Origin: HGM04593 sp045647885
GTDB taxonomy: Bacteria > Bacteroidota > Bacteroidia > Bacteroidales > Bacteroidaceae
Direction of reading: 5' to 3'
NCBI GenBank assembly: GCA_045647885.1
Contig: JAZRMX010000006.1
Location: 1 to 64,000, forward strand
Length of the DNA stretch: 64,000 nucleotides
The notes beneath the pieces were generated by a model, which had not been told where the DNA came from, searched no databases, and saw only the letters and a program-made list of their open reading frames with translations. The translations under genes and the position numbers were made by a program. The first letter of the stretch is position 1; each line of letters opens with the position of its first letter. This document shows, piece after piece, positions 17,101 through 25,070 of the stretch.

Positions 17101-20100
17101 CTTACAACGCAACAACCAAGCGTTACTACACAACAGCAAACAAGAGCGAAAAAGCAGCCCTCACACTCAAAGAGAACATCAAGGGTAGCTGGGAGATTAT
17201 GCGTAAAGGCGCAAAAAAATCTCTTTGCGAGGTTGCAGTATCACGCAGCACTTCGGGTGAAATTACCGAGGGTACAATCTGTGGCGAGAGCAACCAGATT
17301 GCATTCAACGACCTCACCCCCGAGGTTTACGAGCCCAACATCTTCTCAACCGAGGATACTCCCGCGTACTATCAGGTGATTTTCCAGAACGGTCAATGGG
17401 CGTTGGCCGACAAAGGCAATGGCAACGAAGTTAAAACTGAAGCAAACAACAGTTCAAGCAGCGCACAGTTATGGCAGTTCATCGGTAACCCCGAGAGTTT
17501 CTATATGAAGAGCAAGGATGGCAACTGGTTAGGTTTCGCCAATGATTTCTACAATACTACTACCAGCGAGAATAAGGTAGAACTTACCTTGTTCAAAACA
17601 AACAACAGCAGCTACGCCGGTGCTTACGAGATTAAACGTCCCGGTGCAAGCAACTGTATGAATATGTACCAGGGCGCAGGCAACGACAAGAGAATTAGCG
17701 AGTGGACAGCCGGAGACGGTGGTAACCCCTTGCAATTTGTAGCACCCGACCCCTACTTCTCAACCGAGGCCGAGCCTATTTACTGGTGGGTAAACTTCAA
17801 CACAAGCCTTGCAACTCTTGAAGATAAAGGTGCCGATACAAACGTACGGACAGCCGAAGCGGCTTACACCGACACCCAATTATGGATGTTGGTAGGCGAC
17901 AGAAACAATTTCTATATGAAAAACAAAGCCGGTCGCTACCTCTACTATAACAACACTGCCGGACGTTTCCAAACAACAACATCGGCCGACAGCAAAACAG
18001 CCTTGGCTCTCAATTCTCTCGGTAACAGCAACTTCGAGATAAAGCTTTACGGACAAACCGGAAACGTGTATATGAACCCCAACGGCGGTTCAGGAAAAGA
18101 CAAGGAACTTGGTATATGGTCAACGGGCGATGCAAACAACCCCGTATCGTTCCTTGTACCCGAACAAGAGCCCGCAATACCTGCAGTATACTCTATTGCA
18201 GAGTCTTCGGCTTCAGCACCTGAGGAGAAACTCACCTTGTGGTACAAAAAGTCAGCACCCTCGACAGGCGTTGCCAATACTTGGATGGAGTACTCACTAC
18301 CCATCGGTAACGGTCAGTTCGGAGCATCACTCTTTGGCGGGGTTTCACGCGACGAAATTCTTTTCAACGATAAAACTTTGTGGAGCGGTGGTCCCAACAC
18401 TTATGGTAACTACCTCCCCTTCGGTTCTATTTATATCGACGACATCAGCGGCACATTCACAAGCGACGATTCAAAACCCGTGCTTAACTACTACCGCGAC
18501 CTTAACCTTAAGACAGCGACAGGAAGTGTGTCATACGAAGATGCCGATGGTGTAAAATACACACGTCAATATATTGCCAGCAACCCCGACAATGCTATTG
18601 TAACAAAGATTACAGCTTCGGAGCCCGGCAAATTGAGCCTCCGCTTCACAATGGTGGCCGGCAAACCCACTGTAAACGCCAAGACAACCTACGAGAATGG
18701 TTACGCTGCGTTCACAGGCAAATTGCAGACAGTAACTTACAACGCTACAATGCGCGTTATCGCCAAAGGCGGTTACACCTCTACCGGTGCCGATGGAATC
18801 ACAGTTGAGGAGGCCGACGAGGTACTTGTTATCCTCGCAGGTTGCACCGACTTCATCGGAAACGACGCATCGCACCACAACGGCCGTGCCGACTACCTCC
18901 CCGAAGACAACAAAGCAATTGTTGATGCAGTTGCCAAGAAGGGCTGGGATGCAGTATACGCAGCACACGTAGCCGACCACCAGGAGTACTTCTGCCGTGT
19001 AAACCTCGAACTCGACGGTGTTGAGAACAACCTCCCCACCAACGAACTTATCGCTGCTTACAACGCTGCAAGCGGTTCATCACGCAACCTTATGCTCGAG
19101 CAGTTGTACTACAACTACGGACGTTACCTCTCTATTGCCTCATCACGTGGCATAGATCTCCCCAACAACTTGCAGGGTATCTGGAACAACACCTGTACTC
19201 CCCCCTGGAACAGCGACATTCACGCTAACATCAACGTACAGATGAACTACTGGCCCGTGTCGGCAGGTAACCTCAACGAGATGTACGAGCCCTTCCTCAA
19301 CTACATCATCAACGAGGCTGCACAGCCCGAGTGGAAAGCAAAGGCACAGCAAAAGGGCGCAACACGCGAGGATAGCTGGACAATGCTTACCGAGAACAAC
19401 ATCTTCGGTGGTTTCGGTAGTTTCCAGGGTGACGCACTTATCAACAACGCGTGGTATGTAACACACTTATGGCAGCACTACCGCTACACTTTGGATGCTG
19501 ATTACTTGAGACGCGCATTCCCCGCAATGAAGGGTGCTTCACTCTTCTGGGTAGACCGTATGGTTCTTGCTTCCGACGGCAAGTACGAGTGTCCTAACGA
19601 GTACTCTCCCGAGCACGGTCCCAATGAGAACGCAACTTCTCACGCACAGCAGATTGTATGGGAGTGTATTGACAACACCATCAAGGCTGCCGACAAATTG
19701 GGAGCTGTTGCTGCCGGCCTTATCTCACAGGAAGATTACAACCTCCTTTTAGACCGCAGAGAGAATATGGACCGCGGTTTGCGTACAGAGGAGTACAATG
19801 GTAAATGGGGCGATGGATGGGGTATTACCACCGGCGATTTGATTTTGCGCGAGTGGAAATACACAAGCACATTCGACGACGGCAAAGGCATTGAGCGTGG
19901 TCACCGCCATATGTCACACTTGATGGCACTCTTCCCCTTCAGCCAGCTTACACCTGCCAGCGAGTTCTTTGTACCCGCTATCAACTCAATGAAGTTGCGT
20001 GGCGACGAGTCTACCGGTTGGTCAATGGGTTGGAAGATTAACCTCTGGGCGCGCGCATTGATGGGCGACCGCTCACACGCAATCCTCCGCAAAGCGTTGA

Positions 20101-22967
20101 AGCATTCTACGACTTATGGCACTGACCAGGGCCAGGGTGGCATCTACTACAACCTCTACGACTCACACGCACCTTTCCAGATCGATGGTAACTTTGGTGC
20201 AACATCGGGTGTAAACGAGATGTTGTTGCAGAGCCACACCGAGGTAATTGATATTCTCCCCGCCCTCCCCACAGAGTGGAGCAAAGGTAGTGTCAAAGGT
20301 CTCAAGGCTATCGGTGACTTCACCGTAGACATTGTATGGGAAGGCAACCAGGCACAGAAGGTAACTATCACCAACAACCAGGGACAGCCCTGCTACGTTA
20401 AATGCACAGGCCTCTCTGCTGCAACCGTTACTGTTAATGGCGCAGCAGTTACATTGGGCGAGGAAATCGTTTACGGCGGACTCCCCTGCTACCAGATTGC
20501 ATCTAACGCCGGTGACAAGATTGTTATCGACCTTTCTAACGCAGTACAGAACAACAAGAGCGCTCTTGAGGCTCTCATCGAGGAAACAGAAGAACTCTTG
20601 AACGACTGCTACGACTACTATGCAACCGAGGTTGCCTTGCAGACAACAGATGCAAGCGACGACTTCTACATCTCTACCAATGCCGACCACAACGAACACA
20701 ATCCCAGCAGCCCCGATGGTGGCGGTATTGCAGCCCTTGTAGACGGTAACAACGAGAGCTATCTCCACACAAACTGGAATGGCAGCAACACAACCATCAC
20801 AGAGCCTCACCGCATAGACATCAACTTGGGCGCAAACGCAACATCTTCGTTCAAGTTCAAATATGCAACCCGTAAGGCAGAAACCGACTTCCCCAAAACA
20901 ATCGAAATCTCGGGAAGTGAGGATGGTTCAACCTATTACACTATAGCAACCGTAACAAACCTGCCTGTTGGTAACAGCAGCGAAACAAAATTCTATGAGT
21001 CCGGCGTTATCGAAAGTGAAAAAGCATACTCATATTTGCGTTTCACAGTAACCGCTACAAACTCAGGTAAAAAAGCGAACAACCTATTGTACTGGCATAT
21101 GGCAGAATTTGACCTTATGCCCCGTACTGCCGAGCCTGTAGTTAATTACGATGGCGCACTTGTACCTGCAGCAGCAGAGAATGCAAAAACAGAGGTTGCC
21201 AACGCAACTGTTGCACTCGACGCAACACAGACTACAGTAGAGTACAAGGCATCTCTCGCTGCTCTGCAGACAGCTTACGACGAACTTGTTGCAGCTATTG
21301 CAAGTGGCAACTTGCCCGTGTTGCTCACTTTGGATGCCAACAAACCTATAGTATATAAAATAGGTATCAAGCGTGGCGACACCAAGGTTCTCGAGTACGA
21401 CCTTGCAAGCACAAAGAAAGTTGCTGTTGCCGACTACAACGAAAGCAACCTTCACCAGGGCTGGTACTTCACCAAAGGTTCTGCCGATGGTAAAGTATTC
21501 ATTCACCCCTATGTAGGCGGTGGTGATGTCCTCGGTGCAAACAGCACAGCCAACAAACCCGGAACTGTTTGGGCAGCCGTTAAAGGCAGCACCACACACG
21601 AAGAGTGGCAGATTTTGGTTGTAAACCAGGAAAACGGCACATACAACATTAAAGCCGGTGACGACAGCAACTACTTCAGCAACAATGGTGGTACAAGCAA
21701 TAAGATGGGATTCTGGAGCAACGATAACACTACCGACACCGGTTCACTCTTTACCTTCACACGCCTCGACTTCGACGGCGGTGTATGGTACAACACTCTC
21801 AACACATACAAGACACTTGTATGTACCAAAGAGAGCGTTGCCGACGGAACAGAACCCGGTTACTACCTCAACGGTGCAGCATATAACACTGCTCGTGCCG
21901 AGGCTGTAACAACACTCGAAAACGTTGATGCCACCGAGAACGACTACAAGAACGCCTACACCGCATTGCGCGCAGCAAACGAGGCTATGGAGTTCATCGC
22001 TCTGCAGACTGGCCATTACTACAGAATCAGCAATAATGGATACTACATCACAGGCTCTACCACATCGGGCGGCAGAATTGCATTGAGCAGCACAAAAGAT
22101 GCAAACGCAATCTACTACTACGATGGCAGCCACTTGCTCTCTTACAGCAATGGTCTCTACATCGGCCTTAACAGTTCCGATTGGACATTCGAGGCTGTAG
22201 GCACTGCAGAGAGCGATATTTCTGTAGTAACCTTCTCCGAGGGCTCTACTCAAGGTACATTCAGTATCAACTGTGGTGGCCGCTGGTTGCACAACAGCGA
22301 CAACGCTTATGTAAACCGTTGCCAGAACAATACTTGCGGTGCAGCACACAGCTGGGCTATTGAAGAGGTTGTTTCACTCCCCGTGACAATCACATCAGCC
22401 GGTTATGCAACATTCTACGCACCCGTAGAGGTATCGTTCGATGACGTTGAGGCTTACTACACTATTGGTGAGAAAGCCGACAATTACATTAAAATGGTTG
22501 AGATTGAGGATGGCATAATCCCCGCAAACGAGGGTGTAATTCTCAAAGGTAATGCAGGTACATACAACCTCGACATCGCTTACGACAGTGAAAGTAGCGA
22601 GATTGCCGACAACTTGCTGACAGGTACCATTGCTAAGACCCTTATAACCAAAGAAAGCGGTAACGCATACTATATACTCGGCCTTAACAGCAACAACGAG
22701 CCCGGTATGTATAACCCCGTAAACGGTAACGACACCAACACCTTCTACAACGCAGGTCACAAGGCTTATATGGTTGAAGAGGGCGCTGCACAGGCTATTG
22801 GTTACAGCTTCAGCTTCGACTGGAACGGCACAACAGGTATCGAGGATATCACAACAACCGAGACTGCCGAAGAGGCTACAATCTACGACTTGCAGGGCCG
22901 CAAGCTCAACACAATAACAGCTCCCGGCTTCTACATCGTAAACGGCAAGAAAGTTTATGTAAAATAA
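14187..22967 (+). CDS. Giant secreted GH33 sialidase - GH95 alpha-L-fucosidase with CBM32-like and repeat modules
   Basis: This 2926-residue exported protein has a signal peptide (1-22), an N-terminal trefoil-like/Ig-like region (about 30-480) and a GH33 sialidase (about 495-900). The sialidase shows RIP with Arg515, acid/base candidate Asp532 in NDFRP and an Asp-box SDDFGESW at 716-723. Three repeated units of about 135-140 residues follow (about 908-1050, 1053-1188, 1191-1325). The GH95 alpha-fucosidase (about 1349-2120) has Asn1681/Asn1683 in NINVQMNYWP, Glu1809 in SPEHG and Asp2000 in QIDGNFG, matching catalytic residues known from bifidobacterial AfcA. After it come an F5/8-type-C (CBM32-like) domain (about 2153-2314), a helical FIVAR-like segment, further lectin-like modules and a C-terminal tail, YDLQGRKLN to the end, of the type IX sorting-domain type. 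It is monocistronic and should remove terminal sialic acid and fucose from mucin-type glycans. Confidence 0.9.
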   Translation: MKTKRMFLYLLTLFMSITSVWAGLPAFGTTKTGTPENGKKYYIYADTYSGGKYVNRYLYNDNGTLRTSATPDESSDSYVWTCTVTNGKYTFQNVGNTARFLAHKGLADAAYNFTLGKANANHEGTTIWSDGASRYLVTKNDGSAFDQSTGTYNQTNSDWCTDYVFVEYVVPTGNQLQVTTNITGAGELLVNGTATSLPYTKWENTVTLPVTLTATANNLYSFDGFYINGVNKGKEWTVESLSENVTIEARYSFTIFSTSFEDGVPVQIYNTGNTSYAIKMNAADNYSGKAVNSGTITWDKSETWILVGDASSFKMYNTVAGKDLAIKLAGTSRASAATLVAASEATELCITEVNGNYAISPKANTDQSFNMHGGAGADIKLYDTTDGNSKWNFRKIDMSKVLTLQYNTQLEGGYEQNYKIGEITTTINGVASKRMLDKTSIPASSICYLPEGSTFGISTGLICHGWTIDINGSASIENQTIPAGGLTVNVNIAVDTNNKYQYLYYSPGPNGHPYRIPAIATTANGYVFAINDFRPCGGDIGNGDVDLVMRYSTAAGSEWDGYSWTDEIKIADGEGHAAHNRGETWKVGFGDPAVVADRENNEILVMSVCGNRLCWNGNYGAGTEENPENPNRISRIRIKFNETTKQWVVGEPEEVTYDIYPLFKDENKVHVGSMFIGAGRIAQSSKIKVGTHFRIYCAVWAVETGSSRYHNYAIYSDDFGESWKVLGELGWDNCPAKYGNEPKCEELPDGSVLLSSRKGYGRYFNVFRYTDTEKGEGAWMGEVSTDQVGDLKWGSNDTNGEPLRIGNVLFQSAPTGNGRSDVAVFYKVLSNDPDDYTPTKLSNGWTKIAISDKESAYSSMCILPDGENIGFFYEEWPGGYSMVYVPLILKDILPADVYAALSALPPTYASEKTPVWHYIRFSGTGNVLSDCGTGNNAATVMATEEEVDANMWNIVGTKEQFYLVSKLGNYLAYNATTKRYYTTANKSEKAALTLKENIKGSWEIMRKGAKKSLCEVAVSRSTSGEITEGTICGESNQIAFNDLTPEVYEPNIFSTEDTPAYYQVIFQNGQWALADKGNGNEVKTEANNSSSSAQLWQFIGNPESFYMKSKDGNWLGFANDFYNTTTSENKVELTLFKTNNSSYAGAYEIKRPGASNCMNMYQGAGNDKRISEWTAGDGGNPLQFVAPDPYFSTEAEPIYWWVNFNTSLATLEDKGADTNVRTAEAAYTDTQLWMLVGDRNNFYMKNKAGRYLYYNNTAGRFQTTTSADSKTALALNSLGNSNFEIKLYGQTGNVYMNPNGGSGKDKELGIWSTGDANNPVSFLVPEQEPAIPAVYSIAESSASAPEEKLTLWYKKSAPSTGVANTWMEYSLPIGNGQFGASLFGGVSRDEILFNDKTLWSGGPNTYGNYLPFGSIYIDDISGTFTSDDSKPVLNYYRDLNLKTATGSVSYEDADGVKYTRQYIASNPDNAIVTKITASEPGKLSLRFTMVAGKPTVNAKTTYENGYAAFTGKLQTVTYNATMRVIAKGGYTSTGADGITVEEADEVLVILAGCTDFIGNDASHHNGRADYLPEDNKAIVDAVAKKGWDAVYAAHVADHQEYFCRVNLELDGVENNLPTNELIAAYNAASGSSRNLMLEQLYYNYGRYLSIASSRGIDLPNNLQGIWNNTCTPPWNSDIHANINVQMNYWPVSAGNLNEMYEPFLNYIINEAAQPEWKAKAQQKGATREDSWTMLTENNIFGGFGSFQGDALINNAWYVTHLWQHYRYTLDADYLRRAFPAMKGASLFWVDRMVLASDGKYECPNEYSPEHGPNENATSHAQQIVWECIDNTIKAADKLGAVAAGLISQEDYNLLLDRRENMDRGLRTEEYNGKWGDGWGITTGDLILREWKYTSTFDDGKGIERGHRHMSHLMALFPFSQLTPASEFFVPAINSMKLRGDESTGWSMGWKINLWARALMGDRSHAILRKALKHSTTYGTDQGQGGIYYNLYDSHAPFQIDGNFGATSGVNEMLLQSHTEVIDILPALPTEWSKGSVKGLKAIGDFTVDIVWEGNQAQKVTITNNQGQPCYVKCTGLSAATVTVNGAAVTLGEEIVYGGLPCYQIASNAGDKIVIDLSNAVQNNKSALEALIEETEELLNDCYDYYATEVALQTTDASDDFYISTNADHNEHNPSSPDGGGIAALVDGNNESYLHTNWNGSNTTITEPHRIDINLGANATSSFKFKYATRKAETDFPKTIEISGSEDGSTYYTIATVTNLPVGNSSETKFYESGVIESEKAYSYLRFTVTATNSGKKANNLLYWHMAEFDLMPRTAEPVVNYDGALVPAAAENAKTEVANATVALDATQTTVEYKASLAALQTAYDELVAAIASGNLPVLLTLDANKPIVYKIGIKRGDTKVLEYDLASTKKVAVADYNESNLHQGWYFTKGSADGKVFIHPYVGGGDVLGANSTANKPGTVWAAVKGSTTHEEWQILVVNQENGTYNIKAGDDSNYFSNNGGTSNKMGFWSNDNTTDTGSLFTFTRLDFDGGVWYNTLNTYKTLVCTKESVADGTEPGYYLNGAAYNTARAEAVTTLENVDATENDYKNAYTALRAANEAMEFIALQTGHYYRISNNGYYITGSTTSGGRIALSSTKDANAIYYYDGSHLLSYSNGLYIGLNSSDWTFEAVGTAESDISVVTFSEGSTQGTFSINCGGRWLHNSDNAYVNRCQNNTCGAAHSWAIEEVVSLPVTITSAGYATFYAPVEVSFDDVEAYYTIGEKADNYIKMVEIEDGIIPANEGVILKGNAGTYNLDIAYDSESSEIADNLLTGTIAKTLITKESGNAYYILGLNSNNEPGMYNPVNGNDTNTFYNAGHKAYMVEEGAAQAIGYSFSFDWNGTTGIEDITTTETAEEATIYDLQGRKLNTITAPGFYIVNGKKVYVK

Positions 22968-22992
22968 ACCATAAAGCTGTAAAGTAAACAGA

Positions 22993-23023
22993 GAGGGCGA
23001 CCATTTTGGTCGCCCTCTTGTTA
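22993..23023. terminator. Terminator after the sialidase-fucosidase gene
   Basis: The hairpin has GAGGGCGACCA and TGGTCGCCCTC arms and is followed by TTGTTAT on the plus strand, 25 nt after the stop. It may also serve the convergent HD-domain gene ending at 23045. Confidence 0.85.
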
Positions 23024-23044
23024 TATTAAATGATTACGCACTCC

Positions 23045-23686
23045 CTACTCTTTCGCAGCCTCTTCATCGTAAATACGTGCGAGCAAACACGAGAGCCTCT
23101 CCTTGTCGGCAATAACCTCACGGAAAAGACGCAGACGCAAAGCGTTTGGCGACTCGGGTATCCACAGACGCAGGTAGCCACCTTCGGCATACTTCTCCCT
23201 TAGATGCTCCACTGCGCGCGCAAGATGTTCCTCACGACACATTCCCGGATAGTGGGAAAGACCATACTGCAGGGTGCGGCGCACAATTGTCTCCCCGTCG
23301 ATAAGGCGGTCGGCCTCGGCAACAATTCTCCCATATATCGTGCGTGGAGCACTCTTGTTTGAGGCGCGGTGATCCTCAACAGCGTCGGCGATAACCCCTA
23401 CCTCCTCGGCTGTAAAAAAGGTATTAAGAAACATATCCTCGCGCACCACACGCGCCGAAGCTGTGTGATGGCACTCACGCCCTTCACACAAGCCTGTATC
23501 GTGAAAGGCTGCTATTGCATACACCATATCTTTATCCACGTCGTAGTGGGCTGCAAACTGCAGACTCTGCTCTATTACCGTTGTAGCGTGGTCTACACCG
23601 TGAGCCTTGTCAAAGTTCTTGTATCGTGGCAAAATATCTTTTTCCACATATTCTCGCAACGTGGGAGTTATCTCAAAATTTTCCAT
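23045..23686 (-). CDS. HD-domain phosphohydrolase, uncharacterised
   Basis: The protein is 213 residues from the ATG giving MENFEITPTLREYVEK; the ORF is open for 39 more codons upstream, but these look non-coding. The HD metal site is visible as HGVDHATTV, FHDTGL and later EDHRASNK and EADRLID. The first two give the His...His-Asp metal ligands of the superfamily. Such small single-domain HD proteins hydrolyse nucleotides or phosphates, but the substrate cannot be read from sequence. It is cytoplasmic and a single gene between terminators. Confidence 0.75.
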   Translation of the reverse strand: MENFEITPTLREYVEKDILPRYKNFDKAHGVDHATTVIEQSLQFAAHYDVDKDMVYAIAAFHDTGLCEGRECHHTASARVVREDMFLNTFFTAEEVGVIADAVEDHRASNKSAPRTIYGRIVAEADRLIDGETIVRRTLQYGLSHYPGMCREEHLARAVEHLREKYAEGGYLRLWIPESPNALRLRLFREVIADKERLSCLLARIYDEEAAKE

Positions 23687-23768
23687 ACAGGGTGAGTTGT
23701 TTTTCTTCTGTTGTAAAGATACTATTTTACTTGCGAATAAAAATAGCAGTGATAGCCGATAAAAACAA

Positions 23769-23796
23769 AAAGGACAGCAATTTATTGCTGTCCTTT
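23769..23796 (-). terminator. Terminator of the rpmB-rpmG-DUF4295 operon
   Basis: Inverted repeat AAAGGACAGCAA / TTGCTGTCCTTT with a 4-nt loop. On the minus strand it is followed by TTTTGTTTTT. It lies 26 nt past the DUF4295 stop. Confidence 0.88.
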
Positions 23797-23822
23797 CTAT
23801 CATATAGCCACAAGGGCGTCAA

Positions 23823-23975
23823 TTACTTCTTCAATGACGCGTCTGCCTCTGTCTGAGTGAGCATCTCCTCTGCAAACATATAAGCACCGGTCTTGGGTGA
23901 TTTAACCATTTTTACAACCTTAACAAATTTCTCCTTATCACCAGTCTGGAGAGTTGCAACTGCTTTCTTTGCCAT
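23823..23975 (-). CDS. DUF4295 protein, small ribosomal-operon companion
   Basis: This 50-residue basic protein starts MAKKAVATLQTGDKEKF and contains KSPKTGAYMFAEEM. It matches DUF4295, a short Bacteroidetes-specific family regularly found directly after rpmG. Its function is unknown; the position and charge suggest association with the ribosome. It follows rpmG by 6 nt and is part of the same transcript. Confidence 0.88.
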   Translation of the reverse strand: MAKKAVATLQTGDKEKFVKVVKMVKSPKTGAYMFAEEMLTQTEADASLKK

Positions 23976-23981
23976 CTCTTA

Positions 23982-24170
23982 TTACTTAATTTCTTTGTGA
24001 ACGGTTACTTTCTTCAAATAGGGGTTGTATTTTTTCAACTCCAAACGCTCTGTAGTGTTTTTGCGGTTCTTCGTTGTAATATAACGAGACATACCGGGAA
24101 CACCACTGGTTTTCTGCTCTGTGCACTCAAGAATTACTTGAACGCGGTTACCTTTAACCTTCTTTGCCAT
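23982..24170 (-). CDS. rpmG: 50S ribosomal protein L33
   Basis: The product is 62 residues with the L33 core (RVQVILECTEQ, then SRYITTKNRKNTTERLELKKYNPYLKKVTVHKE). The paired CxxC zinc motifs found in some L33 forms are absent: only one Cys is present, so this is the zinc-independent type. It lies between rpmB (19-nt gap) and the DUF4295 gene (6-nt gap). Confidence 0.97.
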   Translation of the reverse strand: MAKKVKGNRVQVILECTEQKTSGVPGMSRYITTKNRKNTTERLELKKYNPYLKKVTVHKEIK

Positions 24171-24189
24171 AACTTCTTTCCTCCTTTAA

Positions 24190-24450
24190 TTAATCGAGTA
24201 CTTTAATTTCCTCCCAAGCAACGTGTCCTTTCTTAACAGCATCTTTAAGAGCTGCATCGAGACCTACTCGGTTAATAGTTTTCAACCCCGCTGCACTCAC
24301 GCGCAACTGAATCCAACAATCTTCTTCTACGTAGAAGAACTTCTTAGTAAACAAGTTCACATTGAAAAGACGCTTTGTTCTTCTCTTAGAGTGTGATACA
24401 TTGTTACCCACCATAGCTTTTTTACCGGTGATTTGACAAACTTTTGACAT
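24190..24450 (-). CDS. rpmB: 50S ribosomal protein L28
   Basis: The 86-residue protein begins SKVCQITGKKAMVGNNVSHS, the L28 signature, followed by KRRTKRLFNVNLFTKKFF and the RVSAAGLKTINRVGL region. Length is as usual for Bacteroidetes. It is the first gene of rpmB-rpmG-DUF4295, preceded by a consensus promoter at 24501-24532. Confidence 0.97.
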   Translation of the reverse strand: MSKVCQITGKKAMVGNNVSHSKRRTKRLFNVNLFTKKFFYVEEDCWIQLRVSAAGLKTINRVGLDAALKDAVKKGHVAWEEIKVLD

Positions 24451-24500
24451 CTCTATATATTTTTTTGTTTAATCTTTTGATACTTACTCAAAACAGAGTG

Positions 24501-24532
24501 CAAAGATATAGTTTTTTACATAATCGTGCAAA
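24501..24532 (-). promoter_or_regulatory. Promoter of the rpmB operon
   Basis: On the minus strand TTTG (24529-24532) and TATCTTTG (24501-24508) are spaced by 20 nt. The -7 box is identical to that of the rpsF operon and the tRNA-Arg gene in this window. Confidence 0.8.
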
Positions 24533-24569
24533 CAAAACACCAATTATTTTCTTTTTTATAATAAAAAGA

Positions 24570-25070
24570 TTATTCCTCACTCAATATTTTTTGTAATATG
24601 CCGAGAGCTCCTTTAACTGTATTTTCAATATTTTGCACCCTGCCACTATCGACAAGTCGCAGCAAAGAGGTTTCCACCTTGCCACGTACTGCAACAGCCA
24701 CCCACACGGTACCCACCGGTTTTTCGGGAGAGCCTCCACCGGGCCCTGCTATGCCCGATGTTGCTACGGCACAATCGCTCCCAGTGAGCCTTTGCACACC
24801 GGCCACCATTTCCCGCACAGTATTCTCGCTTACTGCACCGTGCGCCTCGAGAGTCACTTTCTGTACCCCGAGCACCGAAGCTTTAACCTCGTTACAATAG
24901 GCAACCACACCACCCTTGAACACTGCAGAACAACCCGCCACACCAGTAATGGCAGCAGCAATAGCGCCACCCGTACAACTCTCGGCTGTTGCAAGCGTGA
25001 GATTACACAACTGCAATTCTGCAACAATTCCAGCAGCAAGTTCCGTTACTGCACTACTCTTGTTCATCAT
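24570..25070 (-). CDS. CinA-family nicotinamide-nucleotide amidohydrolase (PncC type)
   Basis: The 166-residue protein consists only of the CinA C-terminal domain. It deamidates NMN to nicotinate mononucleotide in NAD salvage. Family motifs are TAESCTGGAIAAAIT, GGVVAYCNEVKASVLGV, GAVSENTVREMV and ATSGIAGPGGGSPEKPVGTVW. The larger N-terminal nucleotide-binding half of full CinA is absent, as in E. coli PncC. Two consecutive ATG codons are possible starts; the first abuts the tsaD stop with no gap, implying translational coupling. Confidence 0.9.
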   Translation of the reverse strand: MMNKSSAVTELAAGIVAELQLCNLTLATAESCTGGAIAAAITGVAGCSAVFKGGVVAYCNEVKASVLGVQKVTLEAHGAVSENTVREMVAGVQRLTGSDCAVATSGIAGPGGGSPEKPVGTVWVAVAVRGKVETSLLRLVDSGRVQNIENTVKGALGILQKILSEE

